A DNA stretch of 64,000 nt from assembly GCF_014196745.1 (NCBI RefSeq), contig NZ_JACIEH010000003.1, positions 1,240,001 through 1,304,000 on the forward strand. Direction: 5' to 3'. The notes beneath the pieces are model-generated. The model was given only the letters and a program-made list of their open reading frames with translations, did no database searches and was not told the origin of the DNA. The stretch's first letter is position 1; each line of letters begins with the position of its first letter. Source of the stretch: Sphingomonas kyeonggiensis (GTDB lineage: Bacteria; Pseudomonadota; Alphaproteobacteria; Sphingomonadales; Sphingomonadaceae). This document shows, piece after piece, positions 8,288-14,613 of this stretch. A program made the translations under genes and the position numbers.

Positions 8288-9072
8288 CCGCTCTTGTCCG
8301 GCGAGACGAAGCCGCAGGTCACGCCTTCGGGATCGACGATGTTGATCACCCATTCGCCGCCGGGCACCTGGTGCGGACCCCAGACCACCTTGCCGCCGCC
8401 GGCTTCCACCTTCGCCTGCGCCTCGGTGATGTCGGGCACGCGGAAATAGAAGCCCCAGCCGGGCTTGGTACCGGGCTGCACCCGCATGATCGCGCCGACC
8501 GCTTCGCCCTTGCTGTCGCCATTGGCGATGAAGCTGTACTCGCCCATCTCGCCCATCGGCATGGAGCCGACCTTCTCGATGGCGAACAGCCTGCCGTAGA
8601 AGGCGAGCGCCGCCGCATCGTCCGGCGCGAGCAGCTCGTTCCAGGCGACATGGCCGAAGCCCATGCGCTGATAGGCGGTGCTGCTCTCCGGCGAGGCGCC
8701 GCGCATCACGTAGAAGGGCACGCCCTGCGGATCGGTGACCATCGCCAGCCGGCCGACATCGGGGATGTCGAAAGCCGGAAGATGGACCTGCCCGCCGGCC
8801 GCGACCACGGCGGCGACCGTGGCATCGACGTCATCCACCCCGAAATAGCCCAGCCACACCGGCTGGGCGCCGCCGGCGATCATGTCGGCGTTGAGCTGCA
8901 TGACGCCGCCCGCCTGGCCGTCACCCGCATTGATCATGCGATAGTCCATGCCGCCCGGTGCGGGCTGCGCATCGATGTTCCAGCCGACCACCGAGTCGTA
9001 GAACGCCTTGGCCTTGCCCGCGTCCTTGGTCAGCAGCTCGTACCAGATGAAGCTTCCATGTGCGTTGGACAC
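8284..9072 (-). CDS. VOC family protein with two glyoxalase-like modules
   Basis: A 262-residue protein built of two tandem VOC modules. The first begins GSFIWYELLTKDAGKAKAFY and the second near residue 137 with GHVAWNELLAPDDAAALAFY. Such two-module proteins are commonly annotated as glyoxalase or bleomycin-resistance-like, but their enzymatic role is generally unproven. Metal-ligand positions (His or Glu on the beta strands) are partly replaced, so a catalytic function is uncertain. It is cotranscribed with the GST gene, which it overlaps by four bases. A perfect GC-rich hairpin lies just upstream of its start. Confidence 0.88.
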   Translation of the reverse strand: MSNAHGSFIWYELLTKDAGKAKAFYDSVVGWNIDAQPAPGGMDYRMINAGDGQAGGVMQLNADMIAGGAQPVWLGYFGVDDVDATVAAVVAAGGQVHLPAFDIPDVGRLAMVTDPQGVPFYVMRGASPESSTAYQRMGFGHVAWNELLAPDDAAALAFYGRLFAIEKVGSMPMGEMGEYSFIANGDSKGEAVGAIMRVQPGTKPGWGFYFRVPDITEAQAKVEAGGGKVVWGPHQVPGGEWVINIVDPEGVTCGFVSPDKSG

Positions 9073-9089
9073 GATCTGTCTCCTTAATT

Positions 9090-9113
9090 CCTCCCCGAGC
9101 TTGCTCGGGGAGG
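9090..9113. repeat. intra-operon GC-rich hairpin
   Basis: CCTCCCCGAGC (9090-9100) and GCTCGGGGAGG (9103-9113) form a perfect 11-bp stem with a two-base loop. It lies between two genes of the same direction and so may stabilise mRNA ends or attenuate readthrough within the operon rather than end it. Confidence 0.75.
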
Positions 9114-9123
9114 TATCAATTCA

Positions 9124-9474
9124 TCACGCCTTGGTATCCACGATGCTCTCGAAGCCGCCCCAGAACATGCGCTGGCCATCGAAGGGCATGTCGCCGTCGG
9201 GCTTCATCCGCTCGTCGGCCATCACCTTCTCCCAGCCCGCGTCGCGGGTCGCCTTGTCGGGCCACTCGATCCAGGAGAAGACCGGCGTCTCGTTCTCCTC
9301 GGCCTTCACCGCCATGTAGAAGTCGGTGACCTTGCCGCGCGGCACGTCATGGCCGAAGCCTTCCACCACGCGCAGCGCACCATGCTCGATGAAGATCGGG
9401 GCGGCCTTCTTCGCCATCGCAAGATAGGCCTCCCGGTCGCGCGCCGGCGCGACGAAACCGTCGATATAAGCCAT
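9124..9474 (-). CDS. DUF1428 family protein (YbaA-like)
   Basis: A 116-residue protein starting MAYIDGFVAPARDREAYLAM, diagnostic of DUF1428, with the conserved SWIEWPDKATRDAGW and a C-terminal MFWGGFE. The fold is a ferredoxin-like dimeric barrel; no function is established. The ATG is preceded by GAGGAGAG on the coding strand. It sits in the middle of the HxlR-linked cluster, 23 bases after the second GST gene and before the hairpin. It is probably a stress-linked small-molecule binding or mono-oxygenase-like protein, but this is only an analogy with other dimeric barrels. Confidence 0.9.
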   Translation of the reverse strand: MAYIDGFVAPARDREAYLAMAKKAAPIFIEHGALRVVEGFGHDVPRGKVTDFYMAVKAEENETPVFSWIEWPDKATRDAGWEKVMADERMKPDGDMPFDGQRMFWGGFESIVDTKA

Positions 9475-9497
9475 TTCACTCTCCTCTATTATCTCTG

Positions 9498-10151
9498 TCA
9501 GGCCGCGACGGGCGCGGGCTGGAAGTCGGCGAGCTGCGCGTCCATCGCGCGCCGGAAGCCGGGCCGTGCCATGCCGCGCTCCATATAGGCCGCCAGCACC
9601 GGCCGGCTGCTGATCAGCTCGCTGCCGTCGGCATTGCGCAGCACCGTCACCATCGCGATGTCCGCCACGCTGAACTCCCCGACCAGCCATTCCCGGGCGC
9701 CCAGCGCATCGGCCAGGCGATCGAGCCGCTTGCCGATATCCGCCATCAGGCTCGGCTTGCGCAGCTTCGCCCATTCCTCGTCCTTGGAGAACAGGGTGAC
9801 GTTGCCCAGCTCGAACAGCCCGGGCTCGACGCTGTTGAGCGAAGCGAACAGCCAGGCGAGCGTCGTCGCCCGCTGCTGCGGATCGCGCGACAGCAGCCGC
9901 GTGTCCTTCTCGGCGAGATGCAGCAGGATCGCGCCGCTCTCGAACAGCTGGATATCGCCGTCGTGCAGCACCGGCACCTGGCCCCAGGGCTGCTCCTCGA
10001 AATAGCTGGCCGGCTTGGGCGGGACCGGACTGATCAGCCGCGTGACATAGGGCTGGCCGATCTCCTCGCAGGCCCAGCGCGGCCTGAGGTCGCGGACATA
10101 GCCGCGGGCGAAATCGGGCACCCAGTTGAAGCCGGTGATCTCGATGGTCAT
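9498..10151 (-). CDS. glutathione S-transferase family protein
   Basis: A 217-residue GST. The N-terminal thioredoxin-like domain has WGQVPVLHDGDIQLFESGAI around residue 55, containing the cis-proline and the Glu-Ser pair that binds the gamma-glutamyl group; an all-helical domain follows. Electrophile conjugation is the family role; the substrate is unknown. It is 10 bases downstream of the PhnB-like VOC gene and upstream of DUF1428, so it is part of one long transcript. It is similar along its length to the GST at 7640-8287, including the LASLNSVEPG versus AAVNTVEPV segments, so a duplication within the cluster is likely. Confidence 0.9.
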   Translation of the reverse strand: MTIEITGFNWVPDFARGYVRDLRPRWACEEIGQPYVTRLISPVPPKPASYFEEQPWGQVPVLHDGDIQLFESGAILLHLAEKDTRLLSRDPQQRATTLAWLFASLNSVEPGLFELGNVTLFSKDEEWAKLRKPSLMADIGKRLDRLADALGAREWLVGEFSVADIAMVTVLRNADGSELISSRPVLAAYMERGMARPGFRRAMDAQLADFQPAPVAA

Positions 10152-10161
10152 GACTGCCTCC

Positions 10162-10641
10162 TCATCCTCTGGCCGCGGCTTCCACCGCCGCGATGTCGAT
10201 CTTCTTCATCGTCATCATCGCCTCGAAGCCGCGGCGCGCAGCCTCGGGGTCGTCGCCGAAGTTGATCTCGATCAGCCGGCGCGGCGTGATCTGCCAGTTG
10301 AAGCCCCATTTGTCCTTGCACCAGCCGCACATCGACTCCTGGCCGCCATTGCCGACGATGGCGTTCCACAGTCGGTCGGTCTCTTCCTGGTCCTCGGTGA
10401 GGATCTGGAAGGATACGCTCTCGTTCGGCTTGAAGTTCGGGCCGCCGTTGAGGCCGGCATAGCTGCGCCCGGCCAGGGTGAACTCGACGACCAGCGCCGC
10501 GCCTTCCTCGGTGCTCGGATTGTCGCCGGGAGCGCGGTACACCTTGCCGACATGGCTGTCGGGCAGCAGGGAGACGTAGAAGTTGGCGGCCTCCTCGGCC
10601 ACATGGTCGAACCACAATACGGTCGTGATCTTGTCTGCCAT
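10162..10641 (-). CDS. VOC family protein, PhnB/3-demethylubiquinone methyltransferase-like
   Basis: A 159-residue single-module VOC protein beginning MADKITTVLWFDHVAEEAAN. It carries the GGQESMCGWCKDKWGFNWQI segment (near residue 100), typical of the PhnB-like branch annotated in databases as 3-demethylubiquinone-9 3-methyltransferase. That name is historical and does not establish an enzymatic role. No signal peptide. The gene follows the DoxX gene and precedes a GST by 10 bases. The ATG at 10639-10641 has GAGAGG upstream. Confidence 0.9.
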   Translation of the reverse strand: MADKITTVLWFDHVAEEAANFYVSLLPDSHVGKVYRAPGDNPSTEEGAALVVEFTLAGRSYAGLNGGPNFKPNESVSFQILTEDQEETDRLWNAIVGNGGQESMCGWCKDKWGFNWQITPRRLIEINFGDDPEAARRGFEAMMTMKKIDIAAVEAAARG

Positions 10642-10670
10642 CGGTCCTCTCCTTTGGACTCTCGGGTTCT

Positions 10671-11072
10671 TCAGCCGGCGATCGGGACCAGCGCGCGTAT
10701 GCGGGGATCGCGGAACCACAGTCCGCCCCAGGCGATCACGCCCAGATAGACGCCGAACAAGGTGTGGCTGAACAGCGGGCTGCCAACGCGGAAGTGCATC
10801 GCCACCGCGCCGCCCAGATAGCCGGTGAGCAGGATCGCCCCCAGTACCGCGGTGCGCGGCACCGCATAGAGCAGCGCGCAGATCGCCAGGATCAGCCCGA
10901 GCTCGCGGTACAGGTTCGCATCGGCGGGAATGCCGAGCGGCGGGCTGTAGGCGATCATTTGCGCCGGCGCGATCAGCTTGCCGCCCGCATCCATCGCCAG
11001 GAACAGCAGGACGAGGCCGCTCAGTACCCAGCCGATGATCCGGTCACGCTGCATCGCCTCAGGCCGGCTCAT
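10671..11072 (-). CDS. DoxX family membrane protein
   Basis: A 133-residue protein with four hydrophobic helices: about residues 12-30, 57-72, 76-94 and 103-119, the arrangement of DoxX/SURF4-type inner-membrane proteins. DoxX proteins are linked to quinone or thiol redox homeostasis, but the chemistry is not settled. The first ATG overlaps the upstream VOC gene by 14 bases; a second ATG at 11052-11054 would avoid overlap, so the true start may be there. It is one of the eight cotranscribed cluster genes and the only one with membrane segments. Confidence 0.85.
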   Translation of the reverse strand: MSRPEAMQRDRIIGWVLSGLVLLFLAMDAGGKLIAPAQMIAYSPPLGIPADANLYRELGLILAICALLYAVPRTAVLGAILLTGYLGGAVAMHFRVGSPLFSHTLFGVYLGVIAWGGLWFRDPRIRALVPIAG

Positions 11073-11499
11073 GCGCGGGGCCTTCGGGGAAGGCAGCCAT
11101 CGCGGCTTCCATGTCCATGAACATCGGCTCGAAGATATGGCCGTCGGGATCCTCGAAGCTGCGGCCGTACATGAAGCCCATGTCCTGCTTCTCGCGCACG
11201 TCCGCCTTGCCGCCGGCCTTGCCCGCCGCCTCGACGATCGTGTCGACCGCCTCGCGGCTGTCGCGCGAGATGCAGATCAGCGCCTCGGTCACCGCATGCG
11301 CATCGGCGATCGGCTTGGGGGTGAAGGTCTGGAAGAAGTCGCGGCTCAGGATCATGAACACGATCGTGTCGCTCAGCTGCATGGCGGAAGCCTGCTCGTT
11401 GCTGAAACGGGCATCCTTGGTGCAGCCGATCGCCTCGTAGAAGGCAGTCGATTTGGCCACGTCGTTCACGGGCAGGTTCACGAAGATCATCTGGGTCAT
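11059..11499 (-). CDS. VOC family protein, glyoxalase-like
   Basis: A 146-residue single VOC module starting MTQMIFVNLPVNDVAKSTAF, with the C-terminal strand ending SFEDPDGHIFEPMFMD, where the DPDGH signature and Glu are usual metal-ligand positions. It resembles lactoylglutathione-lyase-like proteins of unknown substrate. The start has an upstream GAGGAGAG. It is the second gene of the cluster, 24 bases after DUF899, and overlaps the DoxX gene downstream. Confidence 0.9.
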   Translation of the reverse strand: MTQMIFVNLPVNDVAKSTAFYEAIGCTKDARFSNEQASAMQLSDTIVFMILSRDFFQTFTPKPIADAHAVTEALICISRDSREAVDTIVEAAGKAGGKADVREKQDMGFMYGRSFEDPDGHIFEPMFMDMEAAMAAFPEGPAHEPA

Positions 11500-11523
11500 G
11501 TTGCTCTCCTCGGGGTATGTTCT

Positions 11524-12216
11524 TCAGTAGGTCAGGGAAGGGTACCAGTCGGTGCCGCGGCCCTCGGGTGTGCAGTCCAATATCGTCCAGAGCGGCATCA
11601 GGTCGGGTGCGCCGCGCGGGTCCTGGCCGGGATCCATGCTTTCGGAGCCCATCTCGCCGGCCCAGAAGAAGCGGATCCTGCCGTCGCGCCGGGTGAAGAC
11701 CAGCAGCTGCGGGATGTCGCTGCCGTCCGGCGCGATCGCGTTATAGTCGCGGCTGAACGTCTGGTCGCTGTCCGAATAGAGCGGCAGATGCTGCCAGCCC
11801 CGCTCGGCCTTGAACACCTTCAGCTTGTCGATCGGCGAGCGGGCGGTCACCGCGAAGCCCACGCGCTGCGCGATGTCGGGCGTCTCGCCGTCCCAGGCCG
11901 AGAGCAAGGACGTGCACATCGGGCAGGGCCGTTCGCGCTGCGGGCCGAACATCCAGGTGTAGACCACCAGCGTATCATGGCCCCCGAACAAGTCAGCCAG
12001 ATGAACCGCGCCATCCTCGCCCTGGAAGGCATAGTCGCGTGCCACTTCCGGTCCCGGCGGCAGCGCGCGGCGTTGCTCGGCCACACGCTCCAGGCGGCGG
12101 CGCAGCTCGATCTCTTCCGCGAGCAGCGCGGTGCGGGCTGCGCGGTATTCGGCGGACTCACCCGGCCAGCGCGATGTCTCACGCGCGGCCAGTTCGGCGG
12201 CAGGAACGAATGTCAT
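11524..12216 (-). CDS. DUF899 family thioredoxin-like protein
   Basis: A 230-residue protein of DUF899, a thioredoxin-fold family. It shows the family hallmarks RDYAFQGEDGAVHLADLFGG (near residue 60), YTWMFGPQRERPCPMCTSLL with the CPMC motif (near residue 100), and a C-terminal DLMPLWTILDCTPEGRG. The CPMC pair suggests redox or metal chemistry; function is not established. As first gene of the leftward eight-gene cluster, its start is 78 bases from the divergent HxlR-type regulator, which probably controls it. A GGAGGT ribosome binding site lies upstream of the ATG. Confidence 0.92.
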   Translation of the reverse strand: MTFVPAAELAARETSRWPGESAEYRAARTALLAEEIELRRRLERVAEQRRALPPGPEVARDYAFQGEDGAVHLADLFGGHDTLVVYTWMFGPQRERPCPMCTSLLSAWDGETPDIAQRVGFAVTARSPIDKLKVFKAERGWQHLPLYSDSDQTFSRDYNAIAPDGSDIPQLLVFTRRDGRIRFFWAGEMGSESMDPGQDPRGAPDLMPLWTILDCTPEGRGTDWYPSLTY

Positions 12217-12276
12217 CGGAATAAACCTCCGCTTTGGGGGCTTCGCGAATCGCTTTCTTGATCCTGATGCGCCTGT

Positions 12277-12320
12277 GAGTTATTAAAAGCAACCATGGAG
12301 TCACAAAAAATAACTAACTC
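12277..12320. promoter_or_regulatory. candidate operator of the HxlR-type regulator
   Basis: In an otherwise GC-rich region the sequence GAGTTATT (12277-12284) faces AATAACTAACTC (12309-12320), an imperfect inverted repeat that straddles the regulator's own start codon. Its position between the divergent regulator and the DUF899-led operon suits binding by the regulator. Binding is inferred, not shown. Confidence 0.4.
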
Positions 12321-12990
12321 GGATTTCGCAAAGGCGCGGCGCTGGTATCAGGACGCGTGTGGGACGGCGCTTGCGATGGATCTGATCGGAGAACGCTGGT
12401 CGCTGCTGATTGTTCGCGAATTGCTTCTCGGCCCGCGCCGCTTCGGCGAGATTCGCGGCGCGCTGGAGGGATTGAGCGCCAATATCCTCACCCAGCGTCT
12501 GGAAGGGCTGGAGAAAGGCGGCATCCTTCGCCGCAGGCAGCTGCCCTCGCCGGTCAATGCCCAGGTCTATGAACTGACCAAATGGGGTGCCCAGCTCGAG
12601 GAGCCGATCTTCGCGCTCAGCCGCTGGGCAGCAGGCTCGCCCGCGCACGACGTCACGCTGCCGCTCAGCAATGGCGCTTTCATGCTGTCGCTCAAGACGA
12701 TGATGAACCGCGAGGAAGCGCGCGGGGTGTCGATCGATCTCGGATTTCGGGTGGGTGGCGAGCCCTTCCGCGCGCAGATCGTCGATGGCGGGCTGGTGAT
12801 CGAGCGCCGCGATCCGGCCGGCGCCGATGTGGTCTTCGAAGGCGTGCCGACTCCGCTGGCCGCAACCTTCTACGGCCCGCTGCCGCTCACCGAGTCGATC
12901 CGCGAGGCGCGCGTGACGGTGACCGGCGACATCGCGCTCGGTCAGCGCTTCGTCGATCTGTTCCGGCTGCCGAGGTTCGAGAACGACTGA
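12295..12990 (+). CDS. HxlR-type winged-helix regulator with C-terminal sterol-carrier-like domain
   Basis: A 231-residue regulator. Residues about 20-110 form the HxlR/MarR-like winged helix: CGTALAMDLIGERWSLLIVR, then RRFGEIRGALEGLSANILTQ, the recognition region, and VYELTKWG. The C-terminal half (about 140-231) resembles the SCP2-like domain often attached to this subfamily, which could bind a lipid or hydrophobic ligand. It is divergent from the eight-gene detoxification cluster and is the obvious candidate for its repressor, probably sensing an electrophile or hydrophobic compound. It has no strong ribosome binding site, so expression may be low. Confidence 0.9.
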   Translation: MESQKITNSDFAKARRWYQDACGTALAMDLIGERWSLLIVRELLLGPRRFGEIRGALEGLSANILTQRLEGLEKGGILRRRQLPSPVNAQVYELTKWGAQLEEPIFALSRWAAGSPAHDVTLPLSNGAFMLSLKTMMNREEARGVSIDLGFRVGGEPFRAQIVDGGLVIERRDPAGADVVFEGVPTPLAATFYGPLPLTESIREARVTVTGDIALGQRFVDLFRLPRFEND

Positions 12991-13018
12991 CCGGCTGCGG
13001 CACCCTCACTCGGAGAAG

Positions 13019-13189
13019 GTTGCAATGTAGGATTTAACCTGATTGGTTATCCATCATGCCTGATAGCCTCTCCATATTACTTGATGGAACCAACCTCCAC
13101 GGTTTCCCTGTTGGTCGCGAAACAGGCCTGCCGGCGCGGTTCGGCCTGGCAAGGGAGCGGAGAAACGGCCCCCCGTAGTGTAAACTTCC
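13019..13189. repeat. dispersed composite element, copy A
   Basis: The 171-base stretch begins with TTGCAATGTAGGATTT (13020-13035) and ends with CCCCCGTAGTGTAAACTTCC (13170-13189). Both end motifs recur in the opposite orientation at 21323-21459, with the order conserved and the middle diverged. It fills the gap between the HxlR gene and the piuC-type gene; no coding potential is convincing. Confidence 0.6.
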
Positions 13190-13201
13190 ACAACTTCCGG
13201 C

Positions 13202-13885
13202 TCAGGCGTCGGCCCAGCGGCGTAGGAGATTGTGATAGACGCCGGTCAGCTCGATCACCGATCGGTCGTCATTGCCCAGCGTACCGACCAGCCGCTGCAC
13301 TGCCTGGTCGGTCTCGAGCAGGATGCGCCGTGCGCTGTCGTCGCGGACCATCGACTGGATCCAGAAGAAGCTCGCCACCCGGCGTCCACGCGTCACCGGC
13401 GCCACCCGGTGCAGGCTCGACGAGGGATAGAGGATCGCGTGCCCGGCCGGCAGCTTGACCGATTGCACGCCGAACTGCCCCTCGATCAGCAGTTCGCCGC
13501 CATCATAGGCCGCGGGATCTTCGAGGAAGACCGTCATCGACAGGTCGCTGCGGATGCGGAACTCGGTGCCCCGCTGGATGCGGATCGCGTTGTCGACATG
13601 GGTGTCGAACTTCTGTCCGCCGCCATAGCGATTGAACAGGGGAGGGAAGACCTTGAGCGGCAGCGCGGCGGCGAAGAACAAAGGCGACTTGCCGAGCGCG
13701 TCGAGGACCATCGCCCCGGCGCGGCGGTGTGCCTCACTCCCCTCGGGCAGCTGCTCATTGTCCTTGGCCAGCGCCGATTGCGCGCCGGAGGTCGCGTTGC
13801 CGTCGGTCCATTCGGCCGCATCGATGATGCCGCGCAGCTCGGCTACCTGTGCAGGCCCGAGCAGGTCGGGGATGGCGATCAGCAT
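13202..13885 (-). CDS. piuC: Fe(II)/2-oxoglutarate-dependent PKHD-type hydroxylase (PiuC/YbiX)
   Basis: A 227-residue 2-oxoglutarate dioxygenase of the PKHD/YbiX family, usually found with TonB siderophore receptors. Iron ligands: HVD in FDTHVDNAIR (near residue 97) and the distal His in SSLHRVAP (near 158), followed by RGRR, whose arginine should bind 2-oxoglutarate. It also has the DGGELLIE segment near residue 128. The natural substrate is unknown. The ATG shares one base with the stop of the upstream Sel1 gene. It is the last gene of the iron-uptake operon, so it is expected to be Fur-repressed through the receptor promoter. Confidence 0.93.
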   Translation of the reverse strand: MLIAIPDLLGPAQVAELRGIIDAAEWTDGNATSGAQSALAKDNEQLPEGSEAHRRAGAMVLDALGKSPLFFAAALPLKVFPPLFNRYGGGQKFDTHVDNAIRIQRGTEFRIRSDLSMTVFLEDPAAYDGGELLIEGQFGVQSVKLPAGHAILYPSSSLHRVAPVTRGRRVASFFWIQSMVRDDSARRILLETDQAVQRLVGTLGNDDRSVIELTGVYHNLLRRWADA

Positions 13886-14601
13886 TATGGTTGCTTCCGC
13901 AAGGCGGCGGTGCCTTCGGCGCGCAGGCGTTCGTCCGGGACCTGGGCCAGCCAGGCGAGCGCCTTTTCGCGGAACACCGGCTTGGCCTCCGCCCCGCACC
14001 GCTCGATCCACAGCAGCGCGCCGTCGATGTCGCCGGCTTCGGCGCGCATCCGGGCATGGTTGAACATGCCGCGAAAATCGCCGCCCTCGGCCGCCCGGGC
14101 ATAGCAGTCCGCTGCCGCAGTCATGTCGCGCGGGATGATCGCGCCTTCCTCATGGAAGCTGCCGACGAAGTTGGTGGATTTGGCATGACCCATCGCAGCC
14201 GCCTTCTCGAACCAGGCGAGCGCCGCCGCCTTGTCCTGGGTCAAGCCGGCACCGAGCGCCAGCGCGGAGCCGTAATTGTACATGCCCCAGTCGAGCCCGG
14301 CCTCCGCGGCGACACGGAAGCACTCGGCCGCGCGCTTCTTGTCCACGGGGGTGCCCCAGCCAAGGTCGTAGCAACGGCCCAGCATGTTGAGCCCCATCGG
14401 ATGGCCTTGCTGCGCCGCCTTCCAGAACCAGCCGAACGCCTCCGCTGGCTTCTGCTGGTCGAGCAGCATCTGGCCGAGCACCGCCTGTGCTTCGGCGAGG
14501 CCGACCTCCGCCCCTTCGCGAATCAGCGCCGCCCGCTCCTCCGGCGAACCGGAGAGGCGGGCGGCGATGTCTTCGCTCGACAATTGATCGAGCTGCGTCA
14601 T
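13885..14601 (-). CDS. Sel1-repeat (tetratricopeptide-like) protein
   Basis: A 238-residue protein made of about five Sel1-like repeats, visible as AEAQAVLGQML, HPMGLNMLGRCYDLGWGTPV, LDWGMYNYGSALALGAG, HAKSTNFVGSFHEEG and DFRGMFNHARM. Sel1 proteins are alpha-solenoid scaffolds for protein interactions. There is no signal peptide, so it is cytoplasmic. It lies between the siderophore receptor and the PiuC-type hydroxylase, with a 12-base gap on one side and an overlap on the other. That three-gene order is common in gamma- and alphaproteobacteria, and a role as partner of the hydroxylase is an inference from this. Confidence 0.9.
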   Translation of the reverse strand: MTQLDQLSSEDIAARLSGSPEERAALIREGAEVGLAEAQAVLGQMLLDQQKPAEAFGWFWKAAQQGHPMGLNMLGRCYDLGWGTPVDKKRAAECFRVAAEAGLDWGMYNYGSALALGAGLTQDKAAALAWFEKAAAMGHAKSTNFVGSFHEEGAIIPRDMTAAADCYARAAEGGDFRGMFNHARMRAEAGDIDGALLWIERCGAEAKPVFREKALAWLAQVPDERLRAEGTAALRKQP

Positions 14602-14613
14602 GTCCGGGCTATA

